This document shows positions 33,709-46,106 of a DNA stretch of 64,000 nt, piece after piece. Position 1 is the first letter of the stretch, and each line of letters begins with the position of its first letter. The notes beneath the pieces are model-generated. The model did no database searches and was not told the origin of the DNA. It saw only the letters and a list, made by a program, of their open reading frames with translations. Origin of the DNA: Stemphylium vesicarium (Eukaryota; Ascomycota; Dothideomycetes; Pleosporales; Pleosporaceae); the NCBI GenBank assembly GCA_004380135.1, contig QXCR01000112.1:1-64000 (forward strand), given 5' to 3'. Both the position numbers and the translations under genes were made by a program.

Positions 33709-34550
33709 CTATAATTCAAAGGACACAAGCCTCCGCGTGTCGTCCACCACAGACCCCGGATGTGCATTAGATTCAGTTGTTTCTTTGCCGCCAATCACTA
33801 GAACCCCAATGTCGGGAACACCTCTAATCCGCTCGAGCTCCTCCGTGATCAAAAAATACACCCTTCCCTCCACCATCGGCCACTCATAGCCCCATTTATA
33901 CGGACCGGCCCACTCGAAGGTGATCCGACGCAACCCACGCAGAAGGCCTAAGACCTTGAGCGTCGCCATAAGATGTTTGCTGAGATTCACACTTGATCCT
34001 TGTTGACCAAGAGCCGGATAGTATATCAGATCCTCATACGCAAAGTACACGCGAATGTTCGTGATAGCGCTGACCTGGGCGTCAGTGAGGCGATAGTAAA
34101 CAGCCAGCTGCATATCCCAGTGGTGCCCGTCAAATTCATTTAGAGAAAATGGTAAAAGTTTTGTCTCGCGATGTATCTGGCGGCAGGTGACCAGTAGTGT
34201 CAGACGGCGCCTCCGGAGGTGAAAGTAGGTGGCAAAATGGAATTTCCGGGCTCGAGTGCGACATCTATGCTTTCGATCACAGTTCTCCGTGTCGCATACC
34301 CGGATTTGTACGCCTCCTAGGACGTATCCGTATATTCGTTCCCGGAGGCTGACGGGAAGGCGTAGGAAGGTAGATTGTTGTTTATTGATAGCAGTGCTGA
34401 ATTATGTAAGCGCATAACAGATGAAGCTGCCATTGGAAGCGCGTCGTACATTTCTCTGCATACCTCTTCATAGGTAGGCTCGGGTGGTTCATCGATGTGT
34501 GTAGGCGTGAGCTTAGACATGCGCCGCCTTAGTCGGTTTAAAGGGTCCAT
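33709..34550 (-). CDS. LPxELR-family protein, copy C (DUF7730-like)
   Basis: Two exons, 34550-34450 and 34396-33709, give 262 aa. The 53-nt intron (GTACGA...CAG) splits an Ile codon (AT|C, phase 2). Exon 1 encodes a basic start (MDPLNRLRRRMSKL) and an acidic stretch. Exon 2 opens with STFLRLPVSLRERIYGYVLGG, where the usual AEL is changed to VSL. It continues with a charged Cys/His/Arg insert (ENCDRKHRCRTRARK), LLVTCRQIHRETKLLPF and a C-terminal half with ITNIRVYFAYEDL and LRRITFEWAGP. It is the longest and most divergent copy. Function is unknown. Confidence 0.78.
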
Positions 34551-35011
34551 GGTGTCGAATTGGTAGAAGGACGGAAGGAGCGGCAGAGGCTATCGGATAG
34601 GATCCGATCGGCTGGGACATCTTTAGTGAGCAGTGAGCGTGGGAAACGGCGATGCGACGGTACGTCTACAGGGATGACAACTCAGGGGCAGCTAAAAATA
34701 GATTACCGTAATCTTTGTAGGAGTAAGCGGGTCACGTGTGAAGCATACCTCGGTTTCGTAATATGTTTTCTTGAGGAATCGTAGCTATAGGGCTGTCGCT
34801 TTGATTGTCTCCGTTCCCATTTCTGAGACAAGAGTAAATAGCCTTGAATGTGATATGTGTAGAGTATGTGTAGAGGTCTAATAGTGTAGTAATCTGATGG
34901 CCTTTGCGTTGATTGCGCGGCCAAAGTGGAGATAGTATGACGTGAAGTCGTCCAGGATAGCGGTGAGATTCATACAATCGTCAACTCTCAATTGTTCCCT
35001 GATGTGCCTTC
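34551..35011. other. Intergenic region, no gene seen
   Basis: About 460 bp between copy C and the stop of the TspO-like gene, expected to hold the copy C promoter and the TspO-like 3' UTR. Nothing else is supported. Confidence 0.45.
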
Positions 35012-35724
35012 TTAGTCCTTCTTCATGATAGCCCTGAAATCCCAGTTGTTCAAGTAGCCGGAGCCAATCTGGTGGGCGTGTTAGTACCGTACGTCTCACA
35101 AAAGCAATTGGCATGAATGCTTACACAGAGGTAGGTCGCAAAGCTGACCCAGCCGAGGTATGGCGCGAGTAGCCATCCGCAAACGGGGTCGACTTGTCCC
35201 CATACGTTGATGAGGTAGGCGAGCGTACCACCCAGGGCAAGGATATCGACTGATGCAGGAATGGGTCGTCCAAGGCCGAAGTAGAGAGGTGTCCACAGGA
35301 GGTTCAAGGCAAGTTGGATAGAGTAGAGGGTCGCTCCATGCTAGGTGGTGTTAGGTTCGGTTGGGATATGAGTCTGATAGCAACGTACCTTGGCAAGAGC
35401 AACGGTGTTAGGGTTCATAGAGGAGGCTCCAGTGGTGTATGCGCGGTAGGCAGTGTAGCCCATGGTAGCATAGAGGGCTGTCCATACCGGGCCGAAGACA
35501 TAGCCGGGCGGGTGTAGAGGGGGTTGCTTCAAGGTGCGGTATGCTGTCTGGGACACGCTGGCTGCAACGTTGTCAGATTTCTTCACATGTACACCCAATT
35601 GGCTGTACTTACGACTGATGGCAAATCCAGTAGCTGTGCCACATACGACAGGCAGCAGGATAGATACTGCCGGGTTCTCGAAAACAAAGCTGGGGAGGGT
35701 GAGGGAGGGTATGTAGCTTGTCAT
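35012..35724 (-). CDS. TspO/MBR (translocator protein) family membrane protein
   Basis: Four exons, 35724-35613, 35561-35389, 35340-35125 and 35068-35012, give 185 aa. The last exon adds only 18 residues (IGSGYLNNWDF...). Five hydrophobic segments can be placed: one in VSILLPVVCGTATGFAI, one around YVFGPVWTALYATMGYTAY, one in YSIQLALNLLWTPLYFGLG, one in VDILALGGTLAYLINVW, and one in WLLAPYLGWVSFATYL. The PPGYVFGPVWT, NLLWTPLYF and APYLGWVSFAT motifs are the TspO signature. TspO proteins bind porphyrins and sterols; animal TSPO sits in the outer mitochondrial membrane. The role in fungi is not settled. Confidence 0.95.
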
Positions 35725-36571
35725 GATGGCGATGGGGCTCGGCTGGAGTTATCTGATCAACAGTGTACCTGCGCAACGTATGCAATGGCTCGGGAACAGC
35801 TGCCAGTGAAAGGAAAAGCGACCTGCACTCCGCATCTCGTGATATTTTGCGCGTCGATATAAAGCGGACCCGCCAATCAGCAGCCTCGGCACCTTCACGA
35901 GCGCACGCGTTCACGGCCGGCCCACTTTCCGCGCAGCCGTGGAACGCTAGCCCCGTCTCAGCCGGGCGCCCTCGGGCTTCTCCAGTCGGCCGCGACCAAC
36001 CTCGCCCTTCTCTCTGTCATCTCCATCTCCACAGGCCTCTTTCCGCCCGGGAGTCACTTTAGCACATCGTGAGTGCACCAGCTTCTCGTCCTTTGCCTGC
36101 CCAATTGTTCGTACCCCTTTTTCCCTCTTGTACGGCTATCTCGATAGCTCCTATCCTACAGCTTTGTCTCGGTGGCCCTGCGCCCCGGCCTCCCTCCAGC
36201 TACCTCTCTGACCTTCTCTTCGTGCGCCGCTGCTCGTATGCGCTCAATCGCATCGGGCGGGTCGCCCTCTTGTCGCTTCTTCTACGCTTCTTCCACCTCG
36301 TTACTAATGACGCCCTTTCCACCTTGTCTTGTCTCTTATTTGTTTTCTCTCTGACCGCGCCGTCATGGCAAACAGCTACCCGGCCCGATTGCCTGTCGAG
36401 CATCGACTATCGCCCATTGCATTTTCCAAGCGAGACTGCGCGTCCGAGAGTCCAAGGCCCAGGCGTGTTGCGCCCGCGCTTGGTTGACCGTGTTGCTTGC
36501 GAGCCACCTAAACACAACTACCCAGACACCCATCGCTACACGCGGCGCTTTGAACACAAACACCCGCGACA
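35725..36571. promoter_or_regulatory. Divergent promoter region, TspO-like / Ars2, with long C/T-rich leader
   Basis: About 850 bp between divergent start codons. The right part is strongly C/T-rich on the plus strand, as is common in fungal promoters and 5' leaders. An open frame of 185 codons on the plus strand (36069-36626) crosses into the Ars2 start and is judged non-coding because it lacks any domain. Confidence 0.5.
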
Positions 36572-39486
36572 ATGGATTCATACACGTACGTTTACAGCAA
36601 TGTTGCTGCGCAAGGGACAGTACTGACAATTCGCAGTAGCACCCGCGAGGATTCTAGACCGCCCGCGGACTCATACCGACGCCGCTCACCGGGTAAGTGC
36701 AAACACTCACATTGAAACCACGCGCATCCCGCCCCCTCGCCGATACGGCAACCCACTCGTCCGAGTTCGCGGTGCGCGTTTGTCTTTGAGCACAGTAGCC
36801 AAGCACCACTAGCTCCGAGTGATTGCGCTGTCGCCAGACGTGAAAGCTCCTTCACTCTACGACTCCCGGCTTTGCCTCGACTTTGTTTGGGACAGACTCC
36901 GCTAACATGCGTTACCCAGGCTCTGGAGATCGTAGAACCAGCAGGCGGCGATCGCGCTCCCCCCAGAACATTGACCGCTACCAGCCCGACCGCGCCCGCG
37001 AGTACGATGGACCTCGCCGCGATGGAAACCGACGCCGCTCCTCTCCCCCACCGGTACAGGCTGGCATCGACCGTTATGTGCCTGGTCAGGACAACTTCGC
37101 ACCCACCTTCACGACCAACCCAGTCCCGAACCCTATGCACCTTGAGTACCAGGTTGGCTTCAACTATTTCGCCGAGTGGTGGCGCGTGGAGCAGCTCATG
37201 AAGGAAGAGAAGGAGCGTGCGAAGAACGGCGGTCGCAAGCCTGGCCTCAAGGGCGAACGTGAAGCCCGAGAGGAGCGTGGCAAGGAACGCGAGCAGATTC
37301 AGGCCGCATACGACGAATACAAGGAGAAGCTGCAGGTACAAATGGCCAAGACCTTCGTAGACAAGCACAAGAACGAAGAGTGGTTCAAGGAGCGATACGA
37401 TCCCGACTACGATCTGGCCTTCAAGGAGAAGCTCCGCCAATACCGCCACGGTATCTACGAGGACTGGGAACGCCAAATAGACGAAGGCTACTACGACGAG
37501 TTTACGCTTGAGGGAATCTACAAGAATGACTCAAACGGCGCTGGTGGTATTGTCGAGAAAGAAGAAGGGGAGACTACTGCTGCCAACGAAGTCCTGGGTG
37601 TGGGCGATCTCTTACCGTGCAAGGGCGGTGAGATTCGCGACGAAACTGCATTTCAGCCCACACTCCTCATCAAAACTATTGCGCCCACTGTCAATCGCGA
37701 GAAGGTCGAGGAGTTCTGCAAGGAACACTTGGGAGAAGGCCCTGGCGGCTTCAAGTGGCTTAGTATGAGCGACCCGAACCCACTCAAGAAGTGCCATCGC
37801 ATTGGTTGGGTTATTCTGAATCCCAGCGACGAGCAGCCCATGGTCATCGATGATCGTGGTGACGGACGCGACGATGATGGCGAAGAAGGTGCCGTAGAAG
37901 ACAAGCCTGAAATCACCCAAGGTCCGCAGAGTACCGCACACAAGGCCCTCGAAGCTCTTAATGGGAAGACGGTGAACGACGAGGTACGCGGTAACTTTAC
38001 GTGCCATGTTGGCATCCACGAACCACCTGCTGCTCCACGCAAGAAGGCGCTTTGGGACCTCTTCTCCGCGCCTGAGAGAATCGAACGCGATTTGGAGCTT
38101 GCCGAACGACTAGTCAGAAAGCTCGATTCTGAACTCAAGGCAGGCCACGAGGAGCAATTCTCCAACGTTGACGGTGTCAGCAAGGTGGAACAGCGGGTCG
38201 AGGATCTTCGTGCAAAAGGCTGGCTTCAGCCCCCAGCGAATGCTCCAGCTCCCGTGAAGAAAGAGCGAGACCCAGAAGACTTGGAAGAGGGTGAGGACGA
38301 GACAATGGAGGACGATGAGGGCACCTTCGATGACGAAGTTGACGACGAAGAGTTGCTAGTCAAGAAGAAGAAGCTTGATCTTCTCACCGAATACCTACGA
38401 CGGGTATACAACTTCTGTTTCTTCTGCGTTTTTGAGAGCGACTCAGTCCACGAGTTGATCCGTAAATGCGCTGGAGGCCATCTCCGCCGTCCACGTGCCA
38501 GTCTCACGACTGCTGCCAAAACGACCGCAAGGGCCACAGCTACTGGAGAATTGTTTCCTTACAGGAAACAGGAATCGTCAGGCGACGCTGAGAATGGAGA
38601 GAGTGCAAGCCCAGTACAAGAGAGGAAGCCCATGCGCTTGAGCACGAAGAACCAACAACAGCTCCAGCGGGCTTTCAATTGGGTCAAGACATATGAAGAG
38701 AAACTCCTTCAGCTGCTCGAGCCCGAGAATGTCGACATTCGGAAGCTCGGTGGGAAGCCCCTGGATGAAGCGATCGAGGACGAGCTCGCCCGATACGTCA
38801 AGCAAGAGGATGAATCCAAATGGCGTTGCAAGGTCCCAGAGTGCACGAAGCTGTTCAAGGGAGAGCATTTCTGGCGAAAGCACATTGAGAAGCGTCATCC
38901 TGAGTGGCTTGAGAAGTTACAGAAGGACGTAAGTATTCGCGACGATGACCTGCTGGTGTTCTTTGCTAATTCAAGACAGTTGCGTCTCGTCAATAGCTAC
39001 GTTGTTGATCCCGCCCACATTGCCCCGTCGCGAAGTGATGCCAATAGCAATGGCCACTTCCCAATGGGCAACCATGTTCAAGCCACTGGGACTCCGCGAG
39101 GATTTAATTTGGCCAACATGAGCATGGCCATGGGAGGAAGCAACGGGATGCAGAATGGTATGATGGGTGGTATGTTCAACCCTGCCATGGGCGGCAACTG
39201 GGATCCCAGTGCCGCTCACGATGATCGCTCCGGTCCAATGCGACGAGGTGGACATCGCTTTAACAGCCGCACCGGTCCTTATGATAGGCAGCCACGCGAC
39301 GGCCGTGCTCGCCCGAATGTCAATGGTGGCCGCCTCACCCCTCCACCACGCGGTAGCCGTCAAGGCCCTCAGCGTTATGGCGAGGGTGGCCCAGGACCTG
39401 TACAGTCTGTGCAGGGTCGGTCTATCAAGAGCTACGAGGACTTGGATGCTGTTGGCGGCGGTGGTGGCGGAGAGCTCAACTACTGA
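36572..39486 (+). CDS. Ars2/Serrate zinc-finger RNA effector protein
   Basis: Four exons, 36572-36585, 36637-36692, 36920-38928 and 38980-39486, give 861 aa. The first coding exon is only 14 nt. The N-terminus is Arg/Ser/Asp-rich (RRTSRRRSRSPQNIDRY). The Ars2 helical core follows (FNYFAEWWRVEQLM, and the segment with LLIKTIAPTVNREKVEEFC). A separate block (FFCVFESDSVHELIRKCAGGHLRRPR) and a C2H2 finger at about residues 657-683 (WRCKVPECTKLFKG then HIEKRH) come next. The tail is Gly/Arg/Met-rich. The last intron is 51 nt and stop-free; it is called because of its GTAAGT donor and because removing it joins LQKD to LRLVNSYVVDPAHI as expected for Ars2. The family links the nuclear cap-binding complex to RNA processing and decay; fission yeast Pir2 is the fungal example. 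Confidence 0.94.
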
Positions 39487-40872
39487 GCTCTGTAATTACA
39501 GTAGCTTCTGGCGGATATGGTGTAAGATGGCAGCAGGTTCAGGCGTTGGCGTGGTGTCCTTTTTTATCATTCGTTTCTGGGCTACTACTCCAGTCAGCCT
39601 TGGTAGTTTTCTTTGGGAAAGTTGCTGGCCAGCGTCCTGAGAATATTGCATCATCTATCGGCATTTTGACACATCCCCATGGGTTTGTATCATGTACATC
39701 TAGGTAGATAAGATTCTATCCAAATTGATTTGACGCTTCAAAAAATGTCCCTGGGACTACTCGTGCTGCTGCAATCAAGACATCAGTCAAGGGGATCAGG
39801 AGATGAGCATCACCCGCTACGCGAGTGAAGGAGAGGAGGGTAGTGATGAGGTTAAAGATGACTGCCGGTGCCACCACACCTGCATTGTCTACTTGTACAA
39901 AAGCAACACCAATGTGTGCGCTGACGTACAAATAAGATCAAGTATACAACACAAAAAGACAGCCGATGCTGTTCTATCGCTAGCTCGAGAAAAGTTTTTT
40001 TTTCGTCTTTTTGTATTGCCAACGACGCAGCCAGTTTCTCGCATCGTGCAACATGACTCAGTTGGGGGGAGGGGGTCATTTGTCGTGTGGAGCACACGGT
40101 TATCAGGAACAAACACAAGGCTCAGATGTCTTGGCTGTGGCCAGAACACGTCCGATGACACTCTTCCTTGCAAGTATGAGCGATACCCGACGCCAAGTGG
40201 AAGCAGTTGGCCGGTTAAGCGACATGGCGATGTTTGTTCAGATGAGTGTCAGGATAGACGTAGCCCTGGCAGTAGTTTCGGCGCTTTTCACTTTTGGTCG
40301 CTATTTGCCCCGAGCAAGGCAGACTCTCGCTTGCTGCGTACCTGGTTCGTATCAATGTCTAGCATGCGCGACGCGTATTGCTGAGCGAGGAGCGAGGAGC
40401 GAGCGAGATGCGAGATGCGAGATGCGAAATGAAGTAGTCGTCGTGGCCAAGGCTTCCGGATGCCGTGCCATCCTTGGTCGGCGGCGTCGTGGGTCCTCGC
40501 AGGCCATACGTCAACCAGCATGTCTGTGCTAGAGGGTCGGGTTGCGTCACTCAGCCACAATCCTTCACGCGCCGACTTTGGCTTCAGTGCCAACAAGCAT
40601 TGCATCAGTCCGCTTTGAGTAGGAAACGGGCGGTGCAGACCCATAGTGCTTGCTGACCTTGCTGTTCTGCCCGCATCTCCACATTGCATCAGCCTCAGGC
40701 GCAGCCACAGGAACTGCGAGGTGCTATTCCGGCGTCATACAACACGCGTCGATTACCTTTGCAGGGACCCTAAAGGCAGCTTTCCATGCTAATTTCTACA
40801 CGTTGCCTTTCTTCTTTTCGGCTCGCGGCCCCCTAGCTTGTCCTGACGTCCTAGTCGTATTAATTCCCCAGC
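39487..40872. other. Intergenic region of 1.4 kb with a short tandem repeat
   Basis: It contains the Ars2 3' UTR and the promoter of the PX gene. Frames of 60-190 codons overlap on both strands without any domain. A T-rich run lies near 39995-40003 and a tandem repeat near 40405-40425. Confidence 0.5.
40405..40425. repeat. Three tandem copies of a 7-bp unit
   Basis: GAGATGC is repeated three times, directly after two or three related GCGAGGA units. It is a small simple repeat in non-coding DNA. Confidence 0.8.
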
Positions 40873-43800
40873 ATGCCCGCCGCATCATCGGACACCCCGC
40901 CCGCCATCCAGCTCAACGGTGCTACAGAGCCCACCACGATGAGTCCTGAGCCTTCGGTCGACCATTTGGGCGAGCCTGCGCGGCCCGCTGTGCCTACGCG
41001 CATGGACACGAGCCTCTCCAAGTTCTCCGTCATGTCGGTGCCGCCTGAGGGTTCCATCTTGACGGGCAAGCAGGAGCACTGTAAGCGTCATATTAGGATA
41101 AACCCGCCATATTCACGACTGACGTCTGCGCAGACCTCAAGCGCGAACTCATCTCCCAGCAGACCAAGTACGAAATCGCCGAGCTCTCCTCTCCCACTGC
41201 CCTGAAGCGCTTTGGCGCACCCTTTCGCTCTGACGCCGGCGAAGTTGCGCCCGAAGACTCGGAGCTGCCCCTCCTCCGCTACATCTTCGTAAATCATGTG
41301 CGAAACTTTCCGTTCCTGGACAAGGCCAAAGAGAAGGAGTTTTGGCAGGATAAACTTCAAGTTGTACGTTCGATGAGGCCATGATGGCTTGGGCGGAAGC
41401 TGACAACGATGCCGCCATAGTTTCTCGAGTCCTTCGCGAGCAAAGATATCTCATCTTCAGAAGACCGGTTGGAGGAGACAAAGAGGCGAAAACTCGCGCT
41501 CAAGGCCGAGAAGTTGGTCGAGCTCATGATGGTCTCCGGCATCCCGACCGCGTCCGGCTACGAGGAGAGGATACGCTTCGCCGAGATGGAAATTGTAGAC
41601 CGACAAGCCAACGAGAAGGGACTTACAATGAACGCGCCGAGCGGACACTCCATCAACGGCTGGGATGTGAACGTGTCGGGCGTCAGAACAACATCGGTGA
41701 AGAGACACCTCCGCTATCACACACATGCAGTAAGTAGGTATACACTCCCCAGAGAGCCATTCTGACATGGCACACACAGGAGTACATCATTCGCGTCAAG
41801 CAAGGCGACGGTCAGGACATCTACATCGGTCGCCGATATGCAGACTTTGTGCAACTGCACAAGCGGATACGCCTCGAGCTCCCGGGCAAGGTGCTTGCTC
41901 CGCTACCCCGGAAGAACGCGAAAGATGGCATCCTACAGTCAAGTATTGATGATGACGACGTCAGCTCCATTTCTTCGGGGTCTACGCAAGGGCTGCCGCC
42001 TCCTGCCGAGACCGAGAGTAGTAGTGGCGGTGGTCTCCGGGGCTATCTCTTTGGTGGGCACAAGAAGAACGCGTCGCAAACCTCATTAGGAAGACGGTCA
42101 CCAAGGGCTTCGGCCGACTACTCTACATACAAACCTCCAAAGAAGCTCTACCGGGAAGAGCAACGTGTTTCTCTCCGCGCATTCCTCCGATCATTCTTAC
42201 AGAATGAACGAATTGCTCAATCGAGTGCCATGGCCGAATTCCTTACGCGCGACCCTATAGAAGTCAATGAAGAAGAGATGGAAGACATCCAGAGGCGGGA
42301 AGAGATGGACAAGAGGCGCATAGAAGAGCAGAAGCAGTTCTACGAAGTTGCGCGAAAGCGGGCAGCAGAGCTCGACATCCACATGGAGAAGTTCAGAAGA
42401 GAGATAGTAGAGAGCAATGGACTATCTCATCTGTTCCAGGAGATCAGAGTTAAGAACACTATCAGCGAGCTCAAACCGGAGTATCAAAAGTTCGCCGAGT
42501 GGTTACGGATAGAAGTTGCTGCCACCATCTACCATCTGTTTCTAGCAGAAGACAATTCGCCAGAGCTTTTTGCACAGGCGAAACGCATTCATTCTCTCGT
42601 ACCATATGGTGTGCTCAAAAACGTCATCAGGATTGCCAACCCCGCAGCCGTCATGAGTGGAGTTCTGGATCTATTCCTTGCCCAACCCTTTGGCGCCCGC
42701 TCATTACTACAACGCATATTTGGTATGGCCATCAACGATGGTGTCAACTCCGTCCAAAAGACCATTGACACGCTCTCATCAACGAGGATCAAGGACGAGG
42801 TGCTCTGCGACAAGATCAAGGCATACGTGCAAGCGGATGAGGGCGTGAAGGATGCAATCCGCCAGGAAGCCGCAAACGACAACGTGGACGTTGTGGTGAC
42901 GATATTGCGATCCGAGTACTTCCAACCAGAACTGAGTTCGCAACAAGTTGAAAAGGTGTTCAATGCTTACGTTGCTTGGAACAATGCCGTGGAAAATGTG
43001 AGATCGAGACGCCTCAGCCGCACGACTAGCCGGCGCAGCAATGTCAGCACATCTACTAACGCGACCGACCAGGTCGAAAAGGAAATGCGCTCAGGCGCAG
43101 AGCTCTTCGCCCACTTGAAGCAATACTTGAAACTCTGTCTCCGACAAAGAGATAAGCTTATGATGCTCCAGATCATTGAAGAGGTAAGCTAAATCGACGT
43201 GGAACTCGCGTGAGCAGTAACTAACAGCAATTTAGCCGACAACCCTGCAATTATTCAGGGACTTGTTCACCATCTTCTATGAGCCCTTGGTTCGCGTGTA
43301 CAAATCTGCGAACGTCTACAACAGTATTACTGATTTTGCATTGTTCGCGGATGACACGATCAAGACGATTGAAGCTTGTCAACGACAAGAAGTATCGGCA
43401 GATCCCAACCAAACCGTTCAAGCATTCATCGATTTGTGCGCTCGCCACGAAGACAACTTTTACAAATTCGTCCACGAAGTACACAAGCATGACAATGGTC
43501 TGTTCGACCAGCTTATGGGCTGGCTTGAAGGCATCCTGGACTTTTTGCGCCATGGTCCCGGAAGTGGCGGCAAGCTGGATATGAATGCACTATTCCAGGG
43601 TGGCATGGATTCGGGCATAATTGACAAGAACAAGGCGATCCGCGAGATCAATAGTCTGATCAAGTGGCAGATGGCGAGGAAGAAGTGGCATTCCGACAAG
43701 ACGAGACAGAAGATGGCGAGTGGTGGTGATGAGCCTGATCCACTAATGGGCGGTATGGCTGGGTTCAAGTCTAGCGATTTCGGTCTTAACGCGGTTCGTT

Positions 43801-44076
43801 TCCCCGCATCCCTAGATTCGCGCTCATACGCTAACATAATTTTAGATGGATCTCCAAGATCTGGAGCTTGACGACGATGGTAGCGACTCGACCGATTCAG
43901 AAGACATGGACGACGCCGATGTTGCAGACCCCATCGAAGCTGAACGGAAGAGCAGAGCCCGGGCTGCGGAGAAGTTGCGAAGAAAGGCAGGCGAGCCTAA
44001 GAAGCCGCCTATCGTCGAGCTGTATAAACTCAGCGACGGGTTCAACAGCATGCTCCGCAACGTCCTTGCATCCTGA
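40873..44076 (+). CDS. PXB-PX domain phosphoinositide-binding protein, yeast YPR097W-like
   Basis: Six exons, 40873-41080, 41134-41363, 41421-41729, 41780-43183, 43236-43793 and 43846-44076, give 979 aa. The PX-associated PXB domain spans about residues 68-210 (LKRELISQQTKYEIAELSSP to LVELMMVSGIPTASGYEERI). The PX domain follows (YIIRVKQGDGQDIYIGRRYADF, LELPGKVLAPLPRK, EEQRVSLRAFLRSFLQN) and is interrupted by a Ser/Gly-rich loop. The C-terminal 550 residues match the DUF3818-type region that accompanies PX in this family. The last exon encodes an acidic-basic tail. PX domains bind phosphatidylinositol 3-phosphate on endosomes. The yeast homologue (YPR097W) has been linked to lipid droplet and ergosterol distribution; I recall this as Lec1. 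Confidence 0.93.
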
Positions 44077-44662
44077 ATTGGTTACAAACACGTCGAAAGG
44101 CATATGGATAATCTTGGCATCTCTTTGACTGCTTGCATAGCATTGTAATAGAGCATCGGCCTTTGCTTTCTAAGACCTAATGAAACCATTCTCACAACTT
44201 CTTCATTATTGCTATACTCTGATTCCAAGTGCTCGACGGTTGTGGCGTAGTGCACCGCCACGCGCTCTAGATGCCCAGGTGCGAGCGCCTGCCGAATGCA
44301 CGCTAGCGCGGCTGCAGCGCCCGGAGCTAGCGTTCAGTCGCATAGCTGTCCTTTAGTTTCACCCGAAGTGTCGCAACGTCCACGCGTTGACTTGCTCACC
44401 CATTCCACTTCTCTGTAAAATGATATTGCGGCTTTGGCACGAACAGTGCTGATTTTCATTCTTTTACTTTCACCAACTCTCCAAGTAACGCCAATTGCGC
44501 TTGCACTACGAGTGAGGTCGATCCCGCGTTCAAAGCACGGCTACTACCAGATACCGAGACCAACGTTCCGCAGCACCCTTCACCCCACCCTCTTAGCCTG
44601 ACTTTGCTTTCCCTTTAAGAACCCCTCCACCTACGACTACCTTGCAGCGGTAGCCCGCCAAC
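44077..44662. other. Intergenic region, no gene seen
   Basis: About 590 bp between two rightward genes, including the PX gene 3' UTR and the Erv46 promoter. No feature stands out. Confidence 0.5.
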
Positions 44663-46106
44663 ATGCCCGCGAAATCGCGATTCACGAGGCTTGATGCCTT
44701 TACCAAGACGGTCGAAGATGCGCGCGTACGCACAACATCCGGTGGAATCGTCACGATTGTCAGCTTGCTGGTCATCTTCTGGTTAACATGGGGTGAGTGG
44801 GCAGACTATAGGAGAGTGACTGTCAGGCCCGAGCTTGTGGTGGACAAGGGAAGAGGCGAGCGCATGGAGATTGCGTTGAACGTGTCGTTCCCGCGAGTAC
44901 CATGTGAATTGCTCACACTCGATGTCATGGACGTGTCCGGAGAATTACAGATGGGTGTTACGCACGGTATCAACAAGGTGCGACTGAGTCCCGAGAAGGA
45001 GGGCAGCAAGGTTATCGAGATCAAGGCTTTGGACCTGTAAGTGTACTCGGCGCCCGGATACTGAAAGAGAGTGGGTTTCGAAGAAAACATAATACTAACT
45101 GCGCCTCTAGACATGCGGATGAAGCCTCACACCTGGCCCCCGACTACTGCGGAGAATGTTACGGCGCACCTTCCCCCACCAATGCGAAGAAGCCCGGCTG
45201 CTGCAACACCTGCGACGAAGTACGCGACGCCTACGCCTCGATATCATGGTCTTTCGGTCGTGGGGAAGGTGTAGAGCAGTGTGAGCGGGAACATTACGCC
45301 GAGCACCTCGACCAACAGCGTCAGGAAGGATGTCGTCTCGAAGGTAGCATCCGCGTTAACAAAGTGGTTGGAAACTTCCACATTGCACCCGGAAAGTCTT
45401 TCTCCAACGGCAACCTTCACGTACACGACTTGGAGAACTACTTCAAGGACGAATACGCGCATACTTTCACCCACACAGTCCACCAGCTTCGCTTCGGTCC
45501 TCAGCTGAGCGATGTGGTCGTTCAGGACATGCAGAAGAAGCACCAAGGCTCTGGCCCTGGTGGATGGTCGAACCACCACATCAACCCCCTTGACAACACC
45601 GACCAGCATACCGATGAGAAGGCATTCAACTACATGTACTTCATCAAGGTTGTATCGACCGCTTACCTGCCTCTCGGCTGGGAGAGGGAGGCGGTTCGCT
45701 CCACAAAGCAGGATGAGCTCCTCGGATCTACCATTGACGCTTCATACAAGGGTAGCATTGAGACCCACCAGTACTCTGTGACGAGTCACAAGAGGAGTCT
45801 GAAGGGTGGCAATGACGAAGAGGAGGGTCACAAGGAGAGGATCCATGCCCGTGGTGGTATCCCGGGTGTTTTCTTCTCTTATGTAAGTGTACCCCTGAGA
45901 GTTCGACTTAAAAGTGACAATAACTAATGCTGGATTAGGACATCTCCCCCATGAAGGTCATCAACCGTGAAGTCCGTGAGAAGACCTTCTCTGGCTTCCT
46001 CGTCGGTCTCTGTGCCGTCATTGGCGGTACGCTCACCGTCGCTGCCGCTGTTGACCGCGCCCTGTATGAGGGCGTGAACAGGATCAAGAAGATCCACTCG
46101 CAGTAG
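44663..46106 (+). CDS. ERV46: Erv46/ERGIC3 COPII vesicle cargo receptor subunit
   Basis: Three exons, 44663-45036, 45111-45882 and 45939-46106, give 437 aa. A short cytosolic start (SRFTRLDAFTKTVEDAR) precedes the first membrane segment (about 28-45, GGIVTIVSLLVIFWLTWGEW). The large lumenal domain contains VDVSFPRVPC-type text (NVSFPRVPCELLTLDVMDVSG), the cysteine-rich CGECYGA...CCNTC cluster and VVGNFHIAPGKSF. A second membrane segment lies near the C-terminus (FLVGLCAVIGGTLTVAAAVD), followed by a short basic tail. Erv46 pairs with Erv41 and cycles between the ER and Golgi, retrieving ER residents. Length and topology match the family. Confidence 0.97.

Noticed and set aside
36069..36626. 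A 185-codon plus-strand frame upstream of Ars2
   Set aside because: It is a C/T-rich leader translation dominated by Ser, Leu and Pro, has no domain, and overlaps the Ars2 start.
24322..46106. A biosynthetic or co-regulated gene cluster across the rightward genes
   Set aside because: The genes serve unrelated housekeeping roles and include no backbone biosynthetic enzyme, transporter-regulator set or shared promoter motif that I can see.
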